Shown: in pieces, positions 24,007 to 33,286 of the stretch
Numbering within the stretch: position 1 is the first letter of the stretch
Layout of the letters: the number at the start of each line of letters is the position of its first letter
Assembly: GCF_027922265.1 (NCBI RefSeq)
Contig: NZ_BSFI01000007.1
Coordinates: 508,979-572,978, forward strand
Source of the DNA: Hansschlegelia plantiphila
Lineage (GTDB): Bacteria > Pseudomonadota > Alphaproteobacteria > Rhizobiales > Methylopilaceae
DNA length: 64,000 nucleotides
Reading direction: 5' to 3'
Made by a program: the position numbers and the translations under genes
The notes under the pieces: model-generated
The model's database searches: none
What the model was told of the DNA's origin: nothing
What the model saw: only the letters and a program-made list of their open reading frames with translations

Positions 24007-24642
24007 GTGATGGACGTGTCGCTCGTTGCGACGGGCATCATCATCGGCATCGGCGTCAACGCTCCGGTCGGGCCGACCAACGTTATGTGCATCCACCGGG
24101 CGATCCGGAACGGCCCGACATCGGCGATGGCGGCGGGAGCCGGAGCTTTTACGGCCGATGTGCTGTTCGCCGGGCTCGCGGCTTTCGGGGTGACGGCGAT
24201 CGCCACCTTCGTGCAGGGGCATCTGCCGGTCATCAAAGTGGTGGGCGGCGCGGCGCTGGTCGCGTTCGGCGTCAAACTGCTCTGTGCGCCGACCTCGCTC
24301 AGCAAAGCTCCGAAAAACGACACCGCGCTCTCGCTGTTGCGCGCGGCGGTCACGTCGTTCGCGCTGACCGTCACCAACCCCGCAGTGCTGCTCGGCTTCT
24401 TCGCGATCTTCGGAGGTCTCGCGGGCATCGGCGAGAATCCGGGCGACTTCGGCGCCGCGGCCCTGTTGACGCTCGGCGTCGCGATCGGCAGCGCGGCCTG
24501 GTGGACAGGATTGTCGATGGGCGCGAGCCGGCTGCGCGAGAAGCTCGCGGAGCGCTGGCTGGGGCGGATCAACACGCTGTCCGGCGGCGGACTGGCGGTC
24601 TTCGGTTTCGCCGTTCTTCTGAGCGTGGCGCTGGGATTCTAG
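24007..24642 (+). CDS. LysE-family amino acid/metabolite exporter
   Basis: A 211-residue, six-helix membrane protein of the LysE/RhtB superfamily. It starts at a GTG (24007) with GGGAG about 10 bases upstream; an ATG follows directly at 24010. The N-terminus is VATGIIIGIGVNAPVGPTNV, with family glycines in the first helix, then VVGGAALVAFGVKLLCAP and TVTNPAVLLGFFAIFGGLAG. Substrate unknown; these proteins export amino acids or their analogues. It follows pyrC by 106 bases and is convergent with the next gene. Confidence 0.85.
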   Translation: MMDVSLVATGIIIGIGVNAPVGPTNVMCIHRAIRNGPTSAMAAGAGAFTADVLFAGLAAFGVTAIATFVQGHLPVIKVVGGAALVAFGVKLLCAPTSLSKAPKNDTALSLLRAAVTSFALTVTNPAVLLGFFAIFGGLAGIGENPGDFGAAALLTLGVAIGSAAWWTGLSMGASRLREKLAERWLGRINTLSGGGLAVFGFAVLLSVALGF

Positions 24643-24652
24643 CGGCGACGCC

Positions 24653-24904
24653 TCAGTGCGGCAGGCTCGGCAGCGTGTAGCCGCCGGAGCGGATGCTCGC
24701 AGGAAGCTTCTCGGCGAAGCGAGCCGTCGCTTCCTCGCCAAACGCCATCACGAGCTCCTTCAGCGCAGCGAACAGCGCGGCGTGGGCCACGCAATCCGGC
24801 GCGATGCCGTCGAGCAGCGCCTCTTCCCACGCCTCGTCGAGGTAAGCGAGAGCTGCGCGCCGTCCGTCGATCACGTCTTCCGCGGTCGAATCGTCGTGTG
24901 TCAT
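24653..24904 (-). CDS. Small conserved hypothetical protein
   Basis: I start at MTHDDSTAEDVIDGRRAALA (24904), which has AAGGAT upstream; the ORF extends to 24940. The 83-residue soluble helical protein is acidic and ends with an aromatic/Pro tail (SGGYTLPSLPH). No domain is recognised. It is convergent with the LysE-family gene and upstream of TIGR02301 but not coupled with either. Confidence 0.6.
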   Translation of the reverse strand: MTHDDSTAEDVIDGRRAALAYLDEAWEEALLDGIAPDCVAHAALFAALKELVMAFGEEATARFAEKLPASIRSGGYTLPSLPH

Positions 24905-25009
24905 GTCAGCCCTATCCTTCGCGACCTCGACCCTAGCCATTTTGAGACGCGCCGGGAGCGATTCCGGAAGAAAGGGTTAACAAAACGGGGAAAACCGTAA
25001 TCATCCGGT

Positions 25010-25477
25010 TCATGGTCCGTAACGAACTCTGACGTCCGCCGCGATCCTCGACGCCTCGGCCAGGAAGCGGCGAACCGCAAGCTCGGCGGAGGGCGTGCAG
25101 GCTCGGTAGCTTCTCGCCCAGGTCCGGAAGCTGGCGTTGAAGGCGCCGGCCAGTCTGTCGCGCCGTTCCGGCGTCGGCGCGTCCGCCTCGATCAGCGCCG
25201 CCATCCGATCGCGCCAGACGTTGGCGTCGGGCGCGCCGCAGACGGTGCGCAGGTGGTGGAGCGCGCCGAGCACTTCGGCGAGCCGCATGAGCTGGGTTTC
25301 GTAGGGCGGCGGCGGAGCGATGGCAGGCTCGCTCTGGGTCTCCGTCGGGGGAGGCGGGGGGGCCTGCTTGGCCTTTCGGTCGGTCGCGGCCGAGAAGGCC
25401 CCGTTCGACGCGGAGGAGAGAAGCGCCGCCGCGAGCGCCATCCGCGCCAGAACGATCCGCGCCCTGCGGACGTTCAT
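25010..25477 (-). CDS. TIGR02301 family secreted protein
   Basis: A 155-residue protein starting at an ATG that overlaps the stop of the Nudix gene (ATGA). It has a signal peptide-like start, a Pro-rich linker (APPPPPTE) and a C-terminal helical domain with ETQLMRLAEVLGALHHLRTV and two conserved Cys (LRTVCGAPDAN and YRACTPSAEL) that may form a disulfide. This pattern fits TIGR02301, an alphaproteobacterial family of unknown function. Its coupling to a Nudix hydrolase is common in this order. Confidence 0.78.
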   Translation of the reverse strand: MNVRRARIVLARMALAAALLSSASNGAFSAATDRKAKQAPPPPPTETQSEPAIAPPPPYETQLMRLAEVLGALHHLRTVCGAPDANVWRDRMAALIEADAPTPERRDRLAGAFNASFRTWARSYRACTPSAELAVRRFLAEASRIAADVRVRYGP

Positions 25478-25917
25478 AGGGCCATCTCCGCCGCACGGGC
25501 AACGATCTCGGCGAGGCCGTCGGTGACGTCGAGGGCGGCCACGTCGGCGGGCGCCACCCAGGCGACCTCCTCGGCCTCGGGACCCGGCCGCGGCTCGCCT
25601 TCCGTCCATCGGCCGACATGCACGAGAATCACGACGTGGCGCTCGACCGCGCCGTCGGCGTCGCGCCGGATGACCTCGACGACGTCGACGAGGTCGAAAA
25701 TCTCGGCCTGCGCGCCGGTTTCCTCGAAAAGCTCGCGCGCGGCGGCGTCGGCCGCGGTCTCGCCGATCTCGACGAGGCCGCCCGGCAGGGACCAGAGGCC
25801 TTTCGACGGGGCGCGGCCGCGCCGCGCCAGCAGAACCGCGCCGTCGCGGAAACAGGCCACGCTCGCCGCCAGAAGCGGGCGGGCGGGACGCAGGCGGTCG
25901 TCGGATTGCTGGGTCAT
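25474..25917 (-). CDS. Nudix hydrolase
   Basis: The 147-residue product has a perfect Nudix box at about residues 45-67 (GLVEIGETAADAAARELFEE then TGA), which chelates Mg2+ and hydrolyses nucleoside diphosphates linked to another group. It is followed in a 4-base overlap by TIGR02301. The likely role is nucleotide housecleaning or ADP-ribose cleavage; the substrate cannot be read from sequence. Confidence 0.9.
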   Translation of the reverse strand: MTQQSDDRLRPARPLLAASVACFRDGAVLLARRGRAPSKGLWSLPGGLVEIGETAADAAARELFEETGAQAEIFDLVDVVEVIRRDADGAVERHVVILVHVGRWTEGEPRPGPEAEEVAWVAPADVAALDVTDGLAEIVARAAEMAL

Positions 25918-26027
25918 CGGATGCTTCTTGTTCCGCGAAGAGCCTCTTGATCGTGAACGCGCGCCGGTGCAAGCACCGAAGCGTCGCCGCCCGGGCGGCG
26001 CTCGTCACCAGCCCTGGACGCCCCAGC

Positions 26028-26735
26028 ATGTGCGGACGCTACGCCCAGACTTCGTCCATCGAGGCGCTCGCAGCGCTTCTGGGCGCAACGCCGATCGCCG
26101 ATTTCAGGCCTCGCTACAACATCTCGCCCAGCCAGTCCGCCCCGGTCGTGCTCACGGAGGGCGGCGAACGCCGGATCGCGCTGCATCGCTGGGGACTTGT
26201 CCCGGCGTTCGCGACCGACGAGTCGTCCCACCCGCTGCTTTTCAACGCCCGCGGCGAGACTGCCGCCCAGAAGCCGGCCTTCCGGACCGCCCTGCAGAAG
26301 CGGCGCTGCCTCGTGCCCGCGGACGGCTGGTACGAATGGCGCACGATCGGCCGCTTCAAGCAGCCGTATCTCGTCCGGCGCGTCGATCGCGCGCCGTTCA
26401 TGTTCGCTGGACTCTGGGAGAGCTGGCGGAGGCCCGACGACTCCGACCTCAGGTCGTTCACAGTGCTCACGGTGGCCGCCAGCGCGGATCTCGCCGCCAT
26501 CCACGAGCGGATGCCTGCGGTGCTGCCGAGCGAGCACTGGGACGCCTGGCTCGATATGCGGGTCGACGGCGGCAGCCTCGCGATGCGTTGCCTTGGCGGG
26601 GAGCCGCAGGGCGTGTTCGAGACGATCGCCGTCGGGGCTCGCGTCAATCAGGCGAGCAACGACGGTCCTGAGGTGCAGGAGCCGGCGTCCGAGCAAGACC
26701 AGCCGGTCGAACTCACGCAGCCCCGGTTGATCTGA
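26028..26735 (+). CDS. yedK: SOS response-associated peptidase (SRAP, YedK/HMCES-like)
   Basis: SRAP proteins form a covalent crosslink with abasic sites in single-stranded DNA through Cys2. The start at ATG 26028 is required because the mature enzyme must begin MCGRY; an upstream extension would block this. The 235-residue product has Cys2, the Asn in LFNARGET, the Glu in PADGWYEW and the His in AIHERMPAVLP, so the active site is complete. It is divergent from the Nudix gene. Confidence 0.93.
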   Translation: MCGRYAQTSSIEALAALLGATPIADFRPRYNISPSQSAPVVLTEGGERRIALHRWGLVPAFATDESSHPLLFNARGETAAQKPAFRTALQKRRCLVPADGWYEWRTIGRFKQPYLVRRVDRAPFMFAGLWESWRRPDDSDLRSFTVLTVAASADLAAIHERMPAVLPSEHWDAWLDMRVDGGSLAMRCLGGEPQGVFETIAVGARVNQASNDGPEVQEPASEQDQPVELTQPRLI

Positions 26736-26750
26736 ACGTCGGGCGACGGA

Positions 26751-27023
26751 TCACTTCCTGACGAGGCCGTAGGGAACCGCCCGGTCCCTCGGGCAGGTCG
26801 AGGGAATGGTGACGATATGCTGGCGCGGCAGCCAGCGGCAGGCCTCGTAACCCGACGGGCCCAGATAGCAGACCTGCTCCTCGAAGCTGGTCGTCACCGT
26901 CTCGGCCGGCGCGCAGGTCGCGACCGTCTCGCTGCCCAAGATATGGTCCGCCGCGCGTGCGGGGCCGAGCGCGGCCACGCCCGCAAGGGCGAGCAGCGCG
27001 AGGCGGCCTGCATGTCGGGTCAT
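26751..27023 (-). CDS. Small secreted protein, function unknown
   Basis: I start it at MTRHAGRLALLALAGVAALG (27023), a Sec signal peptide with an ARA-A cleavage site; the frame extends upstream to 27131 without support. The mature part of about 65 residues has four Cys (ATCAPAE, EQVCYLGPSGYEACRW, STCPRD) and is probably disulfide-bonded. No family recognised. It overlaps the leading end of nothing else but sits 46 bases after the FAD-oxidase stop on the same strand, so could share its transcript. Confidence 0.6.
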   Translation of the reverse strand: MTRHAGRLALLALAGVAALGPARAADHILGSETVATCAPAETVTTSFEEQVCYLGPSGYEACRWLPRQHIVTIPSTCPRDRAVPYGLVRK

Positions 27024-27069
27024 CGGTCGGCTCCCGGAAACATTCGTGTCCATCAAGCCGGAAGCGTAG

Positions 27070-28500
27070 TTAAGGCGGGGTTTCTTCGAACAGCACGCCG
27101 GGGTTGAACAGGCCTGCGGGGTCGATCGCACGTTTCACCGTCAGCATGAGGTCGAGCTCCACCTCGGATTTCACCCCGCTGAGCAGCCCGCGCTTGAGCC
27201 GTCCCACGCCATGCTCGGCCGCGATCGAGCCGCCATGAGCTGCAACGATCGCATGCACGACCTCGTTCATCGCCGACCAGCGCCCGAGATAGGCGGTCTT
27301 GTCGGCGCCCGGCGGCTGGCTGACGTTGAAATGGATGTTGCCGTCCCCGAGGTGGCCGAAGGCGACCACGCGGGCTCCGGGCTCGAAGCGCTCGACCGCC
27401 TCCGTCGCTTCGGCGATGAAAGCGGGGACGCGGCGAAGCGGGACCGAGACGTCGTGCTTGATCGAGCCGCCCTCCCGCCCCTGGGTCTCCGACATCCCCA
27501 TCCGGATCCGCCAGAACGCTTCGGTCTGCTCGACCGAGGCGGCGATCGCAGCGTCGCGAATGACGCCGCTCTCAAACGCTTCGCCGAGCTCGGTTTCAAG
27601 TGTGGTTGCAAGGCCGGTCTGTAGCGGGGAGGAGAGCTCGATCAGCACGTACCAGGGATGGGCTTCGCCGAGCGGATCGCGCGCGCCCGCCAAGTGCTTG
27701 AGGGTGAGGTCGATCCCGATACGCGGGATCAGCTCGCAGCCTGTCAGCGCGCTTCCCGCGCGCGCCCGGACCAGCCGGAAAAGCGCCAGCGCGGCGTCGG
27801 GAGACGCAAGCCCCACGAATGCGGTCGCGACCTCCCGAGGCGCGGGAAACAGCTTCAGCACCGCCGCGGTCACGATACCAAGCGTGCCTTCGGAGCCGAT
27901 GAACAGGTGCTTGAGGTCGTAACCCGTGTTGTCCTTGCGGAGCCGGCGCAGTCCGCTCCAGATCCGCCCGTCGGGCAGCACGGCCTCGACCCCGAGCACG
28001 AGGTCGCGCATGGCGCCGTAGGCGAGCACGCCCACCCCGCCGGCGTTGGTCGCGATGTTGCCGCCGACCGTGCAGCTGCCCTCCGAGCCCAGGCTGAGAG
28101 GGAACAGCCTGTCCGCGTTTCGCGCGGCGTCCTGCGCCGCCGCGAGCGTGACGCCCGCCTCGACGATCATCAGGTTCTCGTCGGCGTCGACCTCGCGGAT
28201 GCGATTGAGACGCGAGGTCGAGAGCACGAGCGCCGAGCCGCTGCCGTCTGGCGTCTGGCCGCCGACGAGTCCCGTGTTTCCCCCCTGCGGCACGACCGGC
28301 GTTCCGGTCTCCGCCGCGAGCCGAACGATCGCGGCGACCTCTTCCGTCGAGCGCGGACGGATCACGAGGCCGGCGCGCCCATGATAGAGCCCGCGCGGCT
28401 CGACGAGCAGCGGAGCCGACTCTTCGGCGTCGAGCAGGTCCCGCGGCGCGACGAGCGCCGCGAAACGGCTGACGATTTCTGGGGACATCGGAGCGGTCAT
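27070..28500 (-). CDS. FAD-binding oxidoreductase (D-lactate/2-hydroxyacid dehydrogenase-like)
   Basis: A 476-residue GlcD-type flavoprotein. FAD-binding elements: VVPQGGNTGLVGGQTPDGSG, SEGSCTVGGNIATNAGGVGV and FIGSEGTLGIVTAAVL. The C-terminal catalytic part has GHLGDGNIHFNVSQP and EHGVGRLKRGLL, then DPAGLFNPGVLF. It fits enzymes oxidising D-lactate, D-2-hydroxyglutarate or glycolate; no partner glcE/glcF is present, so it acts as a single-subunit enzyme. Divergent from the methyltransferase gene. Confidence 0.85.
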   Translation of the reverse strand: MTAPMSPEIVSRFAALVAPRDLLDAEESAPLLVEPRGLYHGRAGLVIRPRSTEEVAAIVRLAAETGTPVVPQGGNTGLVGGQTPDGSGSALVLSTSRLNRIREVDADENLMIVEAGVTLAAAQDAARNADRLFPLSLGSEGSCTVGGNIATNAGGVGVLAYGAMRDLVLGVEAVLPDGRIWSGLRRLRKDNTGYDLKHLFIGSEGTLGIVTAAVLKLFPAPREVATAFVGLASPDAALALFRLVRARAGSALTGCELIPRIGIDLTLKHLAGARDPLGEAHPWYVLIELSSPLQTGLATTLETELGEAFESGVIRDAAIAASVEQTEAFWRIRMGMSETQGREGGSIKHDVSVPLRRVPAFIAEATEAVERFEPGARVVAFGHLGDGNIHFNVSQPPGADKTAYLGRWSAMNEVVHAIVAAHGGSIAAEHGVGRLKRGLLSGVKSEVELDLMLTVKRAIDPAGLFNPGVLFEETPP

Positions 28501-28626
28501 GGCTCCGCCATCCTAGAACAACTTTGGGCCGCGGCGTCACGTCAGGCGGGAGCCGTTCGCGGCTTTCTTGACTTCCACGCACACGCTCGATCTAGGTCGC
28601 GATCTTGAGCGGGAGGCTCGAGCGAC

Positions 28627-29370
28627 ATGGCCCTGAACGACCAACTCACCGGCGATCGCAAGGCGAAATCATCGTCCAGGCGGCTCACGCGCAGCCTGAG
28701 CGCACGCGCGCTGGACGCTCTCGGCCTGCAGCGCAAGAAGACCCGGCCGCCCGAATGGCGGAAGCGCGACTATTTTCAATCGGCGCTCTCCCGCGGCATC
28801 AAAGGCATCCCGGACGAGCGGTGCTTCGTGCTGCAGAACGTTGTCCGCGGCCTGCGCAACGTGCCCGGCGATGTGGCCGAATGCGGCCTGCGCTTTGGCA
28901 AGAGCACAGCCTTCATGCTGACCGCGGATGAAGCGCCGGGGCGAACCTACTGTCTTTTCGACAGCTTCGAAGGCCTGTCGGAGCCGCAGGCCGAGGACTT
29001 CGTGCAGGAGTCCGGCAAGGCGTATTGGGGACCGTCCGATCTTGGCGTTCCCGAGGATCGCGTCCGGCAGAACCTCGCCGGCTTCGACAACATGCTGTTC
29101 TTCAAGGGCTGGATTCCTACGCGATTCCCGGAGGTCGCCGACCGCTCATTCGCGCTGCTGCATGTCGACGTCGATCTCTACCAGCCGACGAAGGATGCTC
29201 TGGAATTCTTCTGGCCCCGCATCGCGCCGGGCGGCGTCGTGGTTTGCGACGACTATGGCTCGCGCAAATGCCCCGGCGCCAAGCGCGCCTTCGACGAATT
29301 CTTCGCGGACGGCCGGGGCCGCCTGATCGAGCTGCCGACGGTGCAGGCGCTGGTCTTCAAGCCCGGCTGA
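28627..29370 (+). CDS. TylF/MycF-like SAM-dependent O-methyltransferase
   Basis: A 247-residue class I methyltransferase. The region GDVAECGLRFGKSTAFML is the SAM-binding loop (a variant of the ECGV-G-S motif), followed by YCLFDSFEGLSEP and the metal-binding LLHVDVDLYQPTKDALEFFW and VVVCDDYGSRKCPGAKRAFD. This matches TylF/MycF macrolide-sugar O-methyltransferases and close relatives involved in surface-sugar methylation. No sugar biosynthesis cluster adjoins it. Confidence 0.82.
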   Translation: MALNDQLTGDRKAKSSSRRLTRSLSARALDALGLQRKKTRPPEWRKRDYFQSALSRGIKGIPDERCFVLQNVVRGLRNVPGDVAECGLRFGKSTAFMLTADEAPGRTYCLFDSFEGLSEPQAEDFVQESGKAYWGPSDLGVPEDRVRQNLAGFDNMLFFKGWIPTRFPEVADRSFALLHVDVDLYQPTKDALEFFWPRIAPGGVVVCDDYGSRKCPGAKRAFDEFFADGRGRLIELPTVQALVFKPG

Positions 29371-29383
29371 CGAGCGCTCGGCG

Positions 29384-30394
29384 TCACCGCGGCGCGGCCG
29401 CGCGCACCAGCCGGTCGCGGATGGCTTCGCCGAGGCCTTGGTCCGGAATCGGCGCGACCGCGATGCGGTCCACGCCTGTCGCATCCAGAGTTCTGAGGGC
29501 TGCGAACAGGCGGGCGGCCGCCTCCTCGAGGTCGCCGGAGGCGCTCAGCGTCTCGTAGGCCGCGGCGACCCCCCGCGCGTCGCCGCTGTCCGGTCCAAAG
29601 TCGAGATAAGCCTCGCCGTCTTCCGGCGCCGCCGCGTCGAGCCGGAGCATCGCCGCCGGCGCGTAATGCGAGGCGAGGCGCCCCGGCGCGACCGGCGCCC
29701 CGGAATCATTCATCGGCTCCTCGAGCTGCCGGCCGATCGCCGCTTCGATGTCGGCGCGAGGCAGGGCGCCTGGCCTCAGCAGCCGGGGAGCCCCTCCGAG
29801 ACAGGCGATGATGGTGGATTCCAGCCCTACATGCGTGGGTCCGCCGTCGACCACCGCGTCGATCCGGCCGTCCAGGTCGGAAACCACATGGGCCGGGGTC
29901 GTCGGGCTGACGCGTCCAGAGCGGTTGGCGGAGGGGGCGACGATCGGGCGACCGGCGGCGGCGAGAAGCGCCTGCGCGACGGGATGGCGGGGCACGCGGA
30001 TCGCGACGGTGTCGAGCCCCGCGCGCGCGAGGTCGCAGACCGGGCAGGCGTCGATCATGGGAACGACGATTGTCAGCGGGCCCGGCCAGAACGTTTGGCC
30101 GAGCTGGAGGGCGGTCTCATCGAAGCGGCCGATGGCGCGTGCCGCGTCCAGCGACACGACATGGGCTATCAGCGGGTTGAACGACGGCCGGCCCTTCGCG
30201 GCGTAGAGCGCGGCCACCGCCGTAGGGCAGGTCGCGTCCGCGCCGAGCCCGTAAACCGTTTCTGTCGGGAAGGCGACCAGCCTTCCGTCGGCGAGCATCG
30301 CGCCGGCGGTCGCAGCGTCTCCGGGCCCTAGATGAAGGGTGGGGCGCGGCGACGACGCGCTTTTTGCTTTGGCGGACACCGAACCGTCCTGCAT
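29384..30394 (-). CDS. tsaC: L-threonylcarbamoyladenylate synthase (Sua5/TsaC)
   Basis: Makes the threonylcarbamoyl-AMP donor for the t6A37 modification of ANN-decoding tRNAs. The 336-residue product contains a full YrdC domain (VAFPTETVYGLGADAT, YAAKGRPSFNPLIAHV, VAIRVPRHPVAQALLAAAGR and PIVAPSANRSGRVSPTTP) plus the C-terminal Sua5 domain (GALPRADIEAAIG, then VAPGRLASHYAPAAML). The two-domain form is the Sua5 type. Convergent with the methyltransferase, and 76 bases from the divergent acyl-CoA dehydrogenase. Confidence 0.92.
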   Translation of the reverse strand: MQDGSVSAKAKSASSPRPTLHLGPGDAATAGAMLADGRLVAFPTETVYGLGADATCPTAVAALYAAKGRPSFNPLIAHVVSLDAARAIGRFDETALQLGQTFWPGPLTIVVPMIDACPVCDLARAGLDTVAIRVPRHPVAQALLAAAGRPIVAPSANRSGRVSPTTPAHVVSDLDGRIDAVVDGGPTHVGLESTIIACLGGAPRLLRPGALPRADIEAAIGRQLEEPMNDSGAPVAPGRLASHYAPAAMLRLDAAAPEDGEAYLDFGPDSGDARGVAAAYETLSASGDLEEAAARLFAALRTLDATGVDRIAVAPIPDQGLGEAIRDRLVRAAAPR

Positions 30395-30469
30395 TTGGGA
30401 AAAACAGCGGTGAGCGGCATTGACGGGCGCCAGGCCGCGGCGTCAAGCGAGTGAGGGAGAGTATCCGAC

Positions 30470-32248
30470 ATGAGCTATCGCGCGCCGGTCGCCGACATGC
30501 TGCTCACGCTGTCTCACGCCGGCGGACTGGCGGCCGCCCTGGATGAGGGGCTTTACGGCGATCTCGACGCGGACACGATGGCGGCGATCGTCGAGCAGGC
30601 GGGCGCCTTCGCCACCGATGTGATCGGGCCGCTCAACCGCGTCGGCGACCGCGAGGGCGCGACCTTCTCGGGCGGCGAAGTCGCGACTGCGACCGGTTGG
30701 CGCGACGCCTATCGCCGCTGGGCGGAGGCCGGCTGGAACGGCGTGCTCGCCGATGAGGCGTTCGGCGGGCAGGGGTTGCCGACCGCGGTCTGGGCCGCGA
30801 CCAGCGAGCTCTGGGCGCAGGGGTCGATGGCCTTCGGCCTCTGCCCGCTGCTCAGCCAGGGGGCCATCGAATGTCTGGAGCGGCACGGATCGCCCGAGCT
30901 CCAGCATCGCTACCTGCCCAGGCTTGTCTCCGGCGAGTGGACCGCGACTATGAACCTGACGGAGCCGCAGGCCGGCTCCGACCTCGCGCTGCTGCGTTCG
31001 AAGGCCGAGCGGGCGGGAGACGGGTCCTACCGGATCCGAGGCCAGAAGATCTTCATCACCTATGGCGAGCACGACATGGCGGAGAATATTCTCCACCTTG
31101 TGCTCGCGCGTCTGCCAGACGCGCCGGAGGGCACGCGCGGCGTCTCGCTATTTCTCGTGCCGAAGCGGCATGTCGCCGACGACGGCGCGCTCGGCGCCCG
31201 CAACGACGTCGTCTGCGCCGGGATCGAGGAGAAGCTCGGCATTCACGGCAGCCCGACATGCACGATGGTGTTCGGCGAGGGCGACGGCGCGGTCGGCTAT
31301 CTGATCGGCGAGGAGCATCGCGGGCTCGCCTGCATGTTCACGATGATGAACAACGCCCGGCTCGCCGTCGGCCTGCAGGGCGTGGCGGTCGCCGAACGGG
31401 CGACGCAAGGCGCGCTCGCCTACGCCCACGACCGTCGGCAAGGCAGAGCGGGCGACGTCTCCCCGAGCCCGATCGTCGTGCATCCCGATGTGAGGAGGAT
31501 GCTGCTCACCATGCGCGCGCTGACGTCGGCGGCCCGCGGAATCTGCCACCGCGCGGCCGTCGAGATCGACCGGTCGCGGTTCTCCCCCGATGATGCGGCG
31601 CGAAAGGCGGCGCATGAGCGCGCCAGCCTGCTGATTCCGATCGCGAAGGCGTTCGGCACGGATGTCGGCTGCGCGGCGGCGTCTCTCGGCGTCCAGGTGT
31701 ATGGCGGAATGGGCTATGTCGAGGAGACGGGCGCCGCTCAGCATCTCCGGGACGCCCGCATCGCGCCGATCTACGAGGGCACGAACGGCGTGCAGGCGAT
31801 CGACCTCGTGACGCGCAAGCTTCCCCAGTCGAAGGGCGAAACCGTCTCCGGGCTGATCACGGACCTCCGACGCACGGTGCAGAGCGTGGCCGACCTCGGC
31901 GCGCCGGCGCTCGGCGCGACCGGAGCGCGGCTGGATGAGGCGATCGACGCGCTCGACCGCGCCACCTCATGGGTCGCATCGCCAGGACGCACGCAGCAGG
32001 AGATCCTCGCCGGCGCTGCGCCCTATCTCAGGCTCTTCGGTCTGGCTGCGGGCGGCGCCGCGCTCGCCGAGGACGCGCTGGCGGCTCTGAGACGCAACGA
32101 GGCGGGGGGCGCTTTGGCGAAGCCCGTCGCGCTCGCCCGCTTCTTTGCGGAAAACCTTGTGATCGAAGCCGGCGGGCTGGCGGAAGCGGTGGCGGGCGGC
32201 GCCGGCTCGCTGGTCGGCGAGAGCGTGGACGCGGCGCTCGCCCTGTAG
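30470..32248 (+). CDS. Acyl-CoA dehydrogenase (DmdC/FadE-like, 592 residues)
   Basis: An FAD enzyme oxidising acyl-CoA thioesters. It has the long form with extra N- and C-terminal regions typical of 3-methylmercaptopropionyl-CoA dehydrogenase-like proteins (DmdC). Features: MNLTEPQAGSDLALLRSKAE, the IRGQKIFITYGEHDMAENIL region, the FTMMNNARLAVGLQGVAVAE segment, YGGMGYVEETGAAQHLRDAR and IYEGTNGVQAIDLVTRKL (catalytic Glu in YEGTNG). The following HDAC gene may be co-transcribed (64 bases apart). Real substrate unknown. Confidence 0.85.
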   Translation: MSYRAPVADMLLTLSHAGGLAAALDEGLYGDLDADTMAAIVEQAGAFATDVIGPLNRVGDREGATFSGGEVATATGWRDAYRRWAEAGWNGVLADEAFGGQGLPTAVWAATSELWAQGSMAFGLCPLLSQGAIECLERHGSPELQHRYLPRLVSGEWTATMNLTEPQAGSDLALLRSKAERAGDGSYRIRGQKIFITYGEHDMAENILHLVLARLPDAPEGTRGVSLFLVPKRHVADDGALGARNDVVCAGIEEKLGIHGSPTCTMVFGEGDGAVGYLIGEEHRGLACMFTMMNNARLAVGLQGVAVAERATQGALAYAHDRRQGRAGDVSPSPIVVHPDVRRMLLTMRALTSAARGICHRAAVEIDRSRFSPDDAARKAAHERASLLIPIAKAFGTDVGCAAASLGVQVYGGMGYVEETGAAQHLRDARIAPIYEGTNGVQAIDLVTRKLPQSKGETVSGLITDLRRTVQSVADLGAPALGATGARLDEAIDALDRATSWVASPGRTQQEILAGAAPYLRLFGLAAGGAALAEDALAALRRNEAGGALAKPVALARFFAENLVIEAGGLAEAVAGGAGSLVGESVDAALAL

Positions 32249-32312
32249 ACGCTCGCGACGGTGCGCGTTGCGGCTGGAGCTGGTATGCCAGAATGAAAAT
32301 CTGGGAGGGCCA

Positions 32313-33239
32313 ATGAGCACGCTCTACGTCACGCATCCCGCCTTCGCGGGCCACATCGTGCCGCAGGGGCACCCTGAGCGCCCCGAGCGCATGCGCGCGG
32401 TCGAACAGGCTTTGGAGGCCGAGGTCTTCCAGCCGCTCATCCGCGTCCAGGCCCCGCTCGCGGAAGCGAGCGTCGCGACGCTCGCCCACCCCGAGTCCTT
32501 CGTCGAAGCGCTCGATCATACCCGTCCGCGCGAGGGCATGGTGATGATCGACGGCGACACCACCATGAGTCCCGGCACCTGGGAGGCGCTGCTGAGAGCG
32601 CTCGGCGGCGTGACGCTTGCAGTGGACGAGGTGATGGCCGGCCAGGCGCGGAACGCGTTCTGCGGCATGCGGCCGCCCGGGCACCACGCCGAGGCCACGA
32701 CCGCGATGGGCTTCTGTTTCTTCAACAATGCGGTCGTCGCAGCCCGCCATGCACAGAGGACGCACGGCGCCGAGCGCGTTGCGATCGTCGACTTCGACGT
32801 CCATCACGGCAACGGCACGCAGGCGCTGGTCTGGGACGATCCGTCGCTGTTCTACGCCTCCACCCACCAGATGCCGCTGTTTCCCGGCACCGGCGCGCGC
32901 TCGGAGACCGGCTGCGGCAACGTCGTCAACGCGCCGATGCGGGGAGGCGATGGCGGCGCGAAGTTCCACGAGGCGTTCGAGGACCTCATCCTGCCGGCGC
33001 TGAAGACCTTCTCGCCCGATCTCCTCATCATCTCCGCCGGCTTCGACGCGCATGAGCGCGATCCGTTGGGCGGTCTGCTTCTCAAGGGCGGCGATTACGC
33101 CTGGATGACGCGGGCGCTGATCGACGTCGCGGACGAAACCGCCGGCGGCCGGGTCGTCTCGGTGCTCGAAGGCGGCTACGACCTGCGCGGCCTCGCTGAA
33201 TCGACCACCGCGCATGTCCGCGCCTTGATGGGCGCATGA
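32313..33239 (+). CDS. Histone deacetylase-family amidohydrolase
   Basis: Zinc-dependent deacetylase of the HDAC/acetoin utilisation/acetylpolyamine amidohydrolase superfamily. Start at ATG 32313 (GGGAGGG upstream). The 308-residue product has MRPPGHHAEATTAMGFCFFN, VAIVDFDVHHGNGTQ and the late IISAGFDAHERDPLGGL with the Tyr in GGYDLRGLA, so the metal ligands and charge relay are complete. Possibly deacetylates polyamines or proteins. It overlaps the open frame of xseB by 4 bases at its end, and the next gene follows closely. Confidence 0.88.
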   Translation: MSTLYVTHPAFAGHIVPQGHPERPERMRAVEQALEAEVFQPLIRVQAPLAEASVATLAHPESFVEALDHTRPREGMVMIDGDTTMSPGTWEALLRALGGVTLAVDEVMAGQARNAFCGMRPPGHHAEATTAMGFCFFNNAVVAARHAQRTHGAERVAIVDFDVHHGNGTQALVWDDPSLFYASTHQMPLFPGTGARSETGCGNVVNAPMRGGDGGAKFHEAFEDLILPALKTFSPDLLIISAGFDAHERDPLGGLLLKGGDYAWMTRALIDVADETAGGRVVSVLEGGYDLRGLAESTTAHVRALMGA

Positions 33240-33286
33240 TGCTCCGTCACAAAGGCGTCCTCGCCGAAGAGGAAGGATCAGCGCTC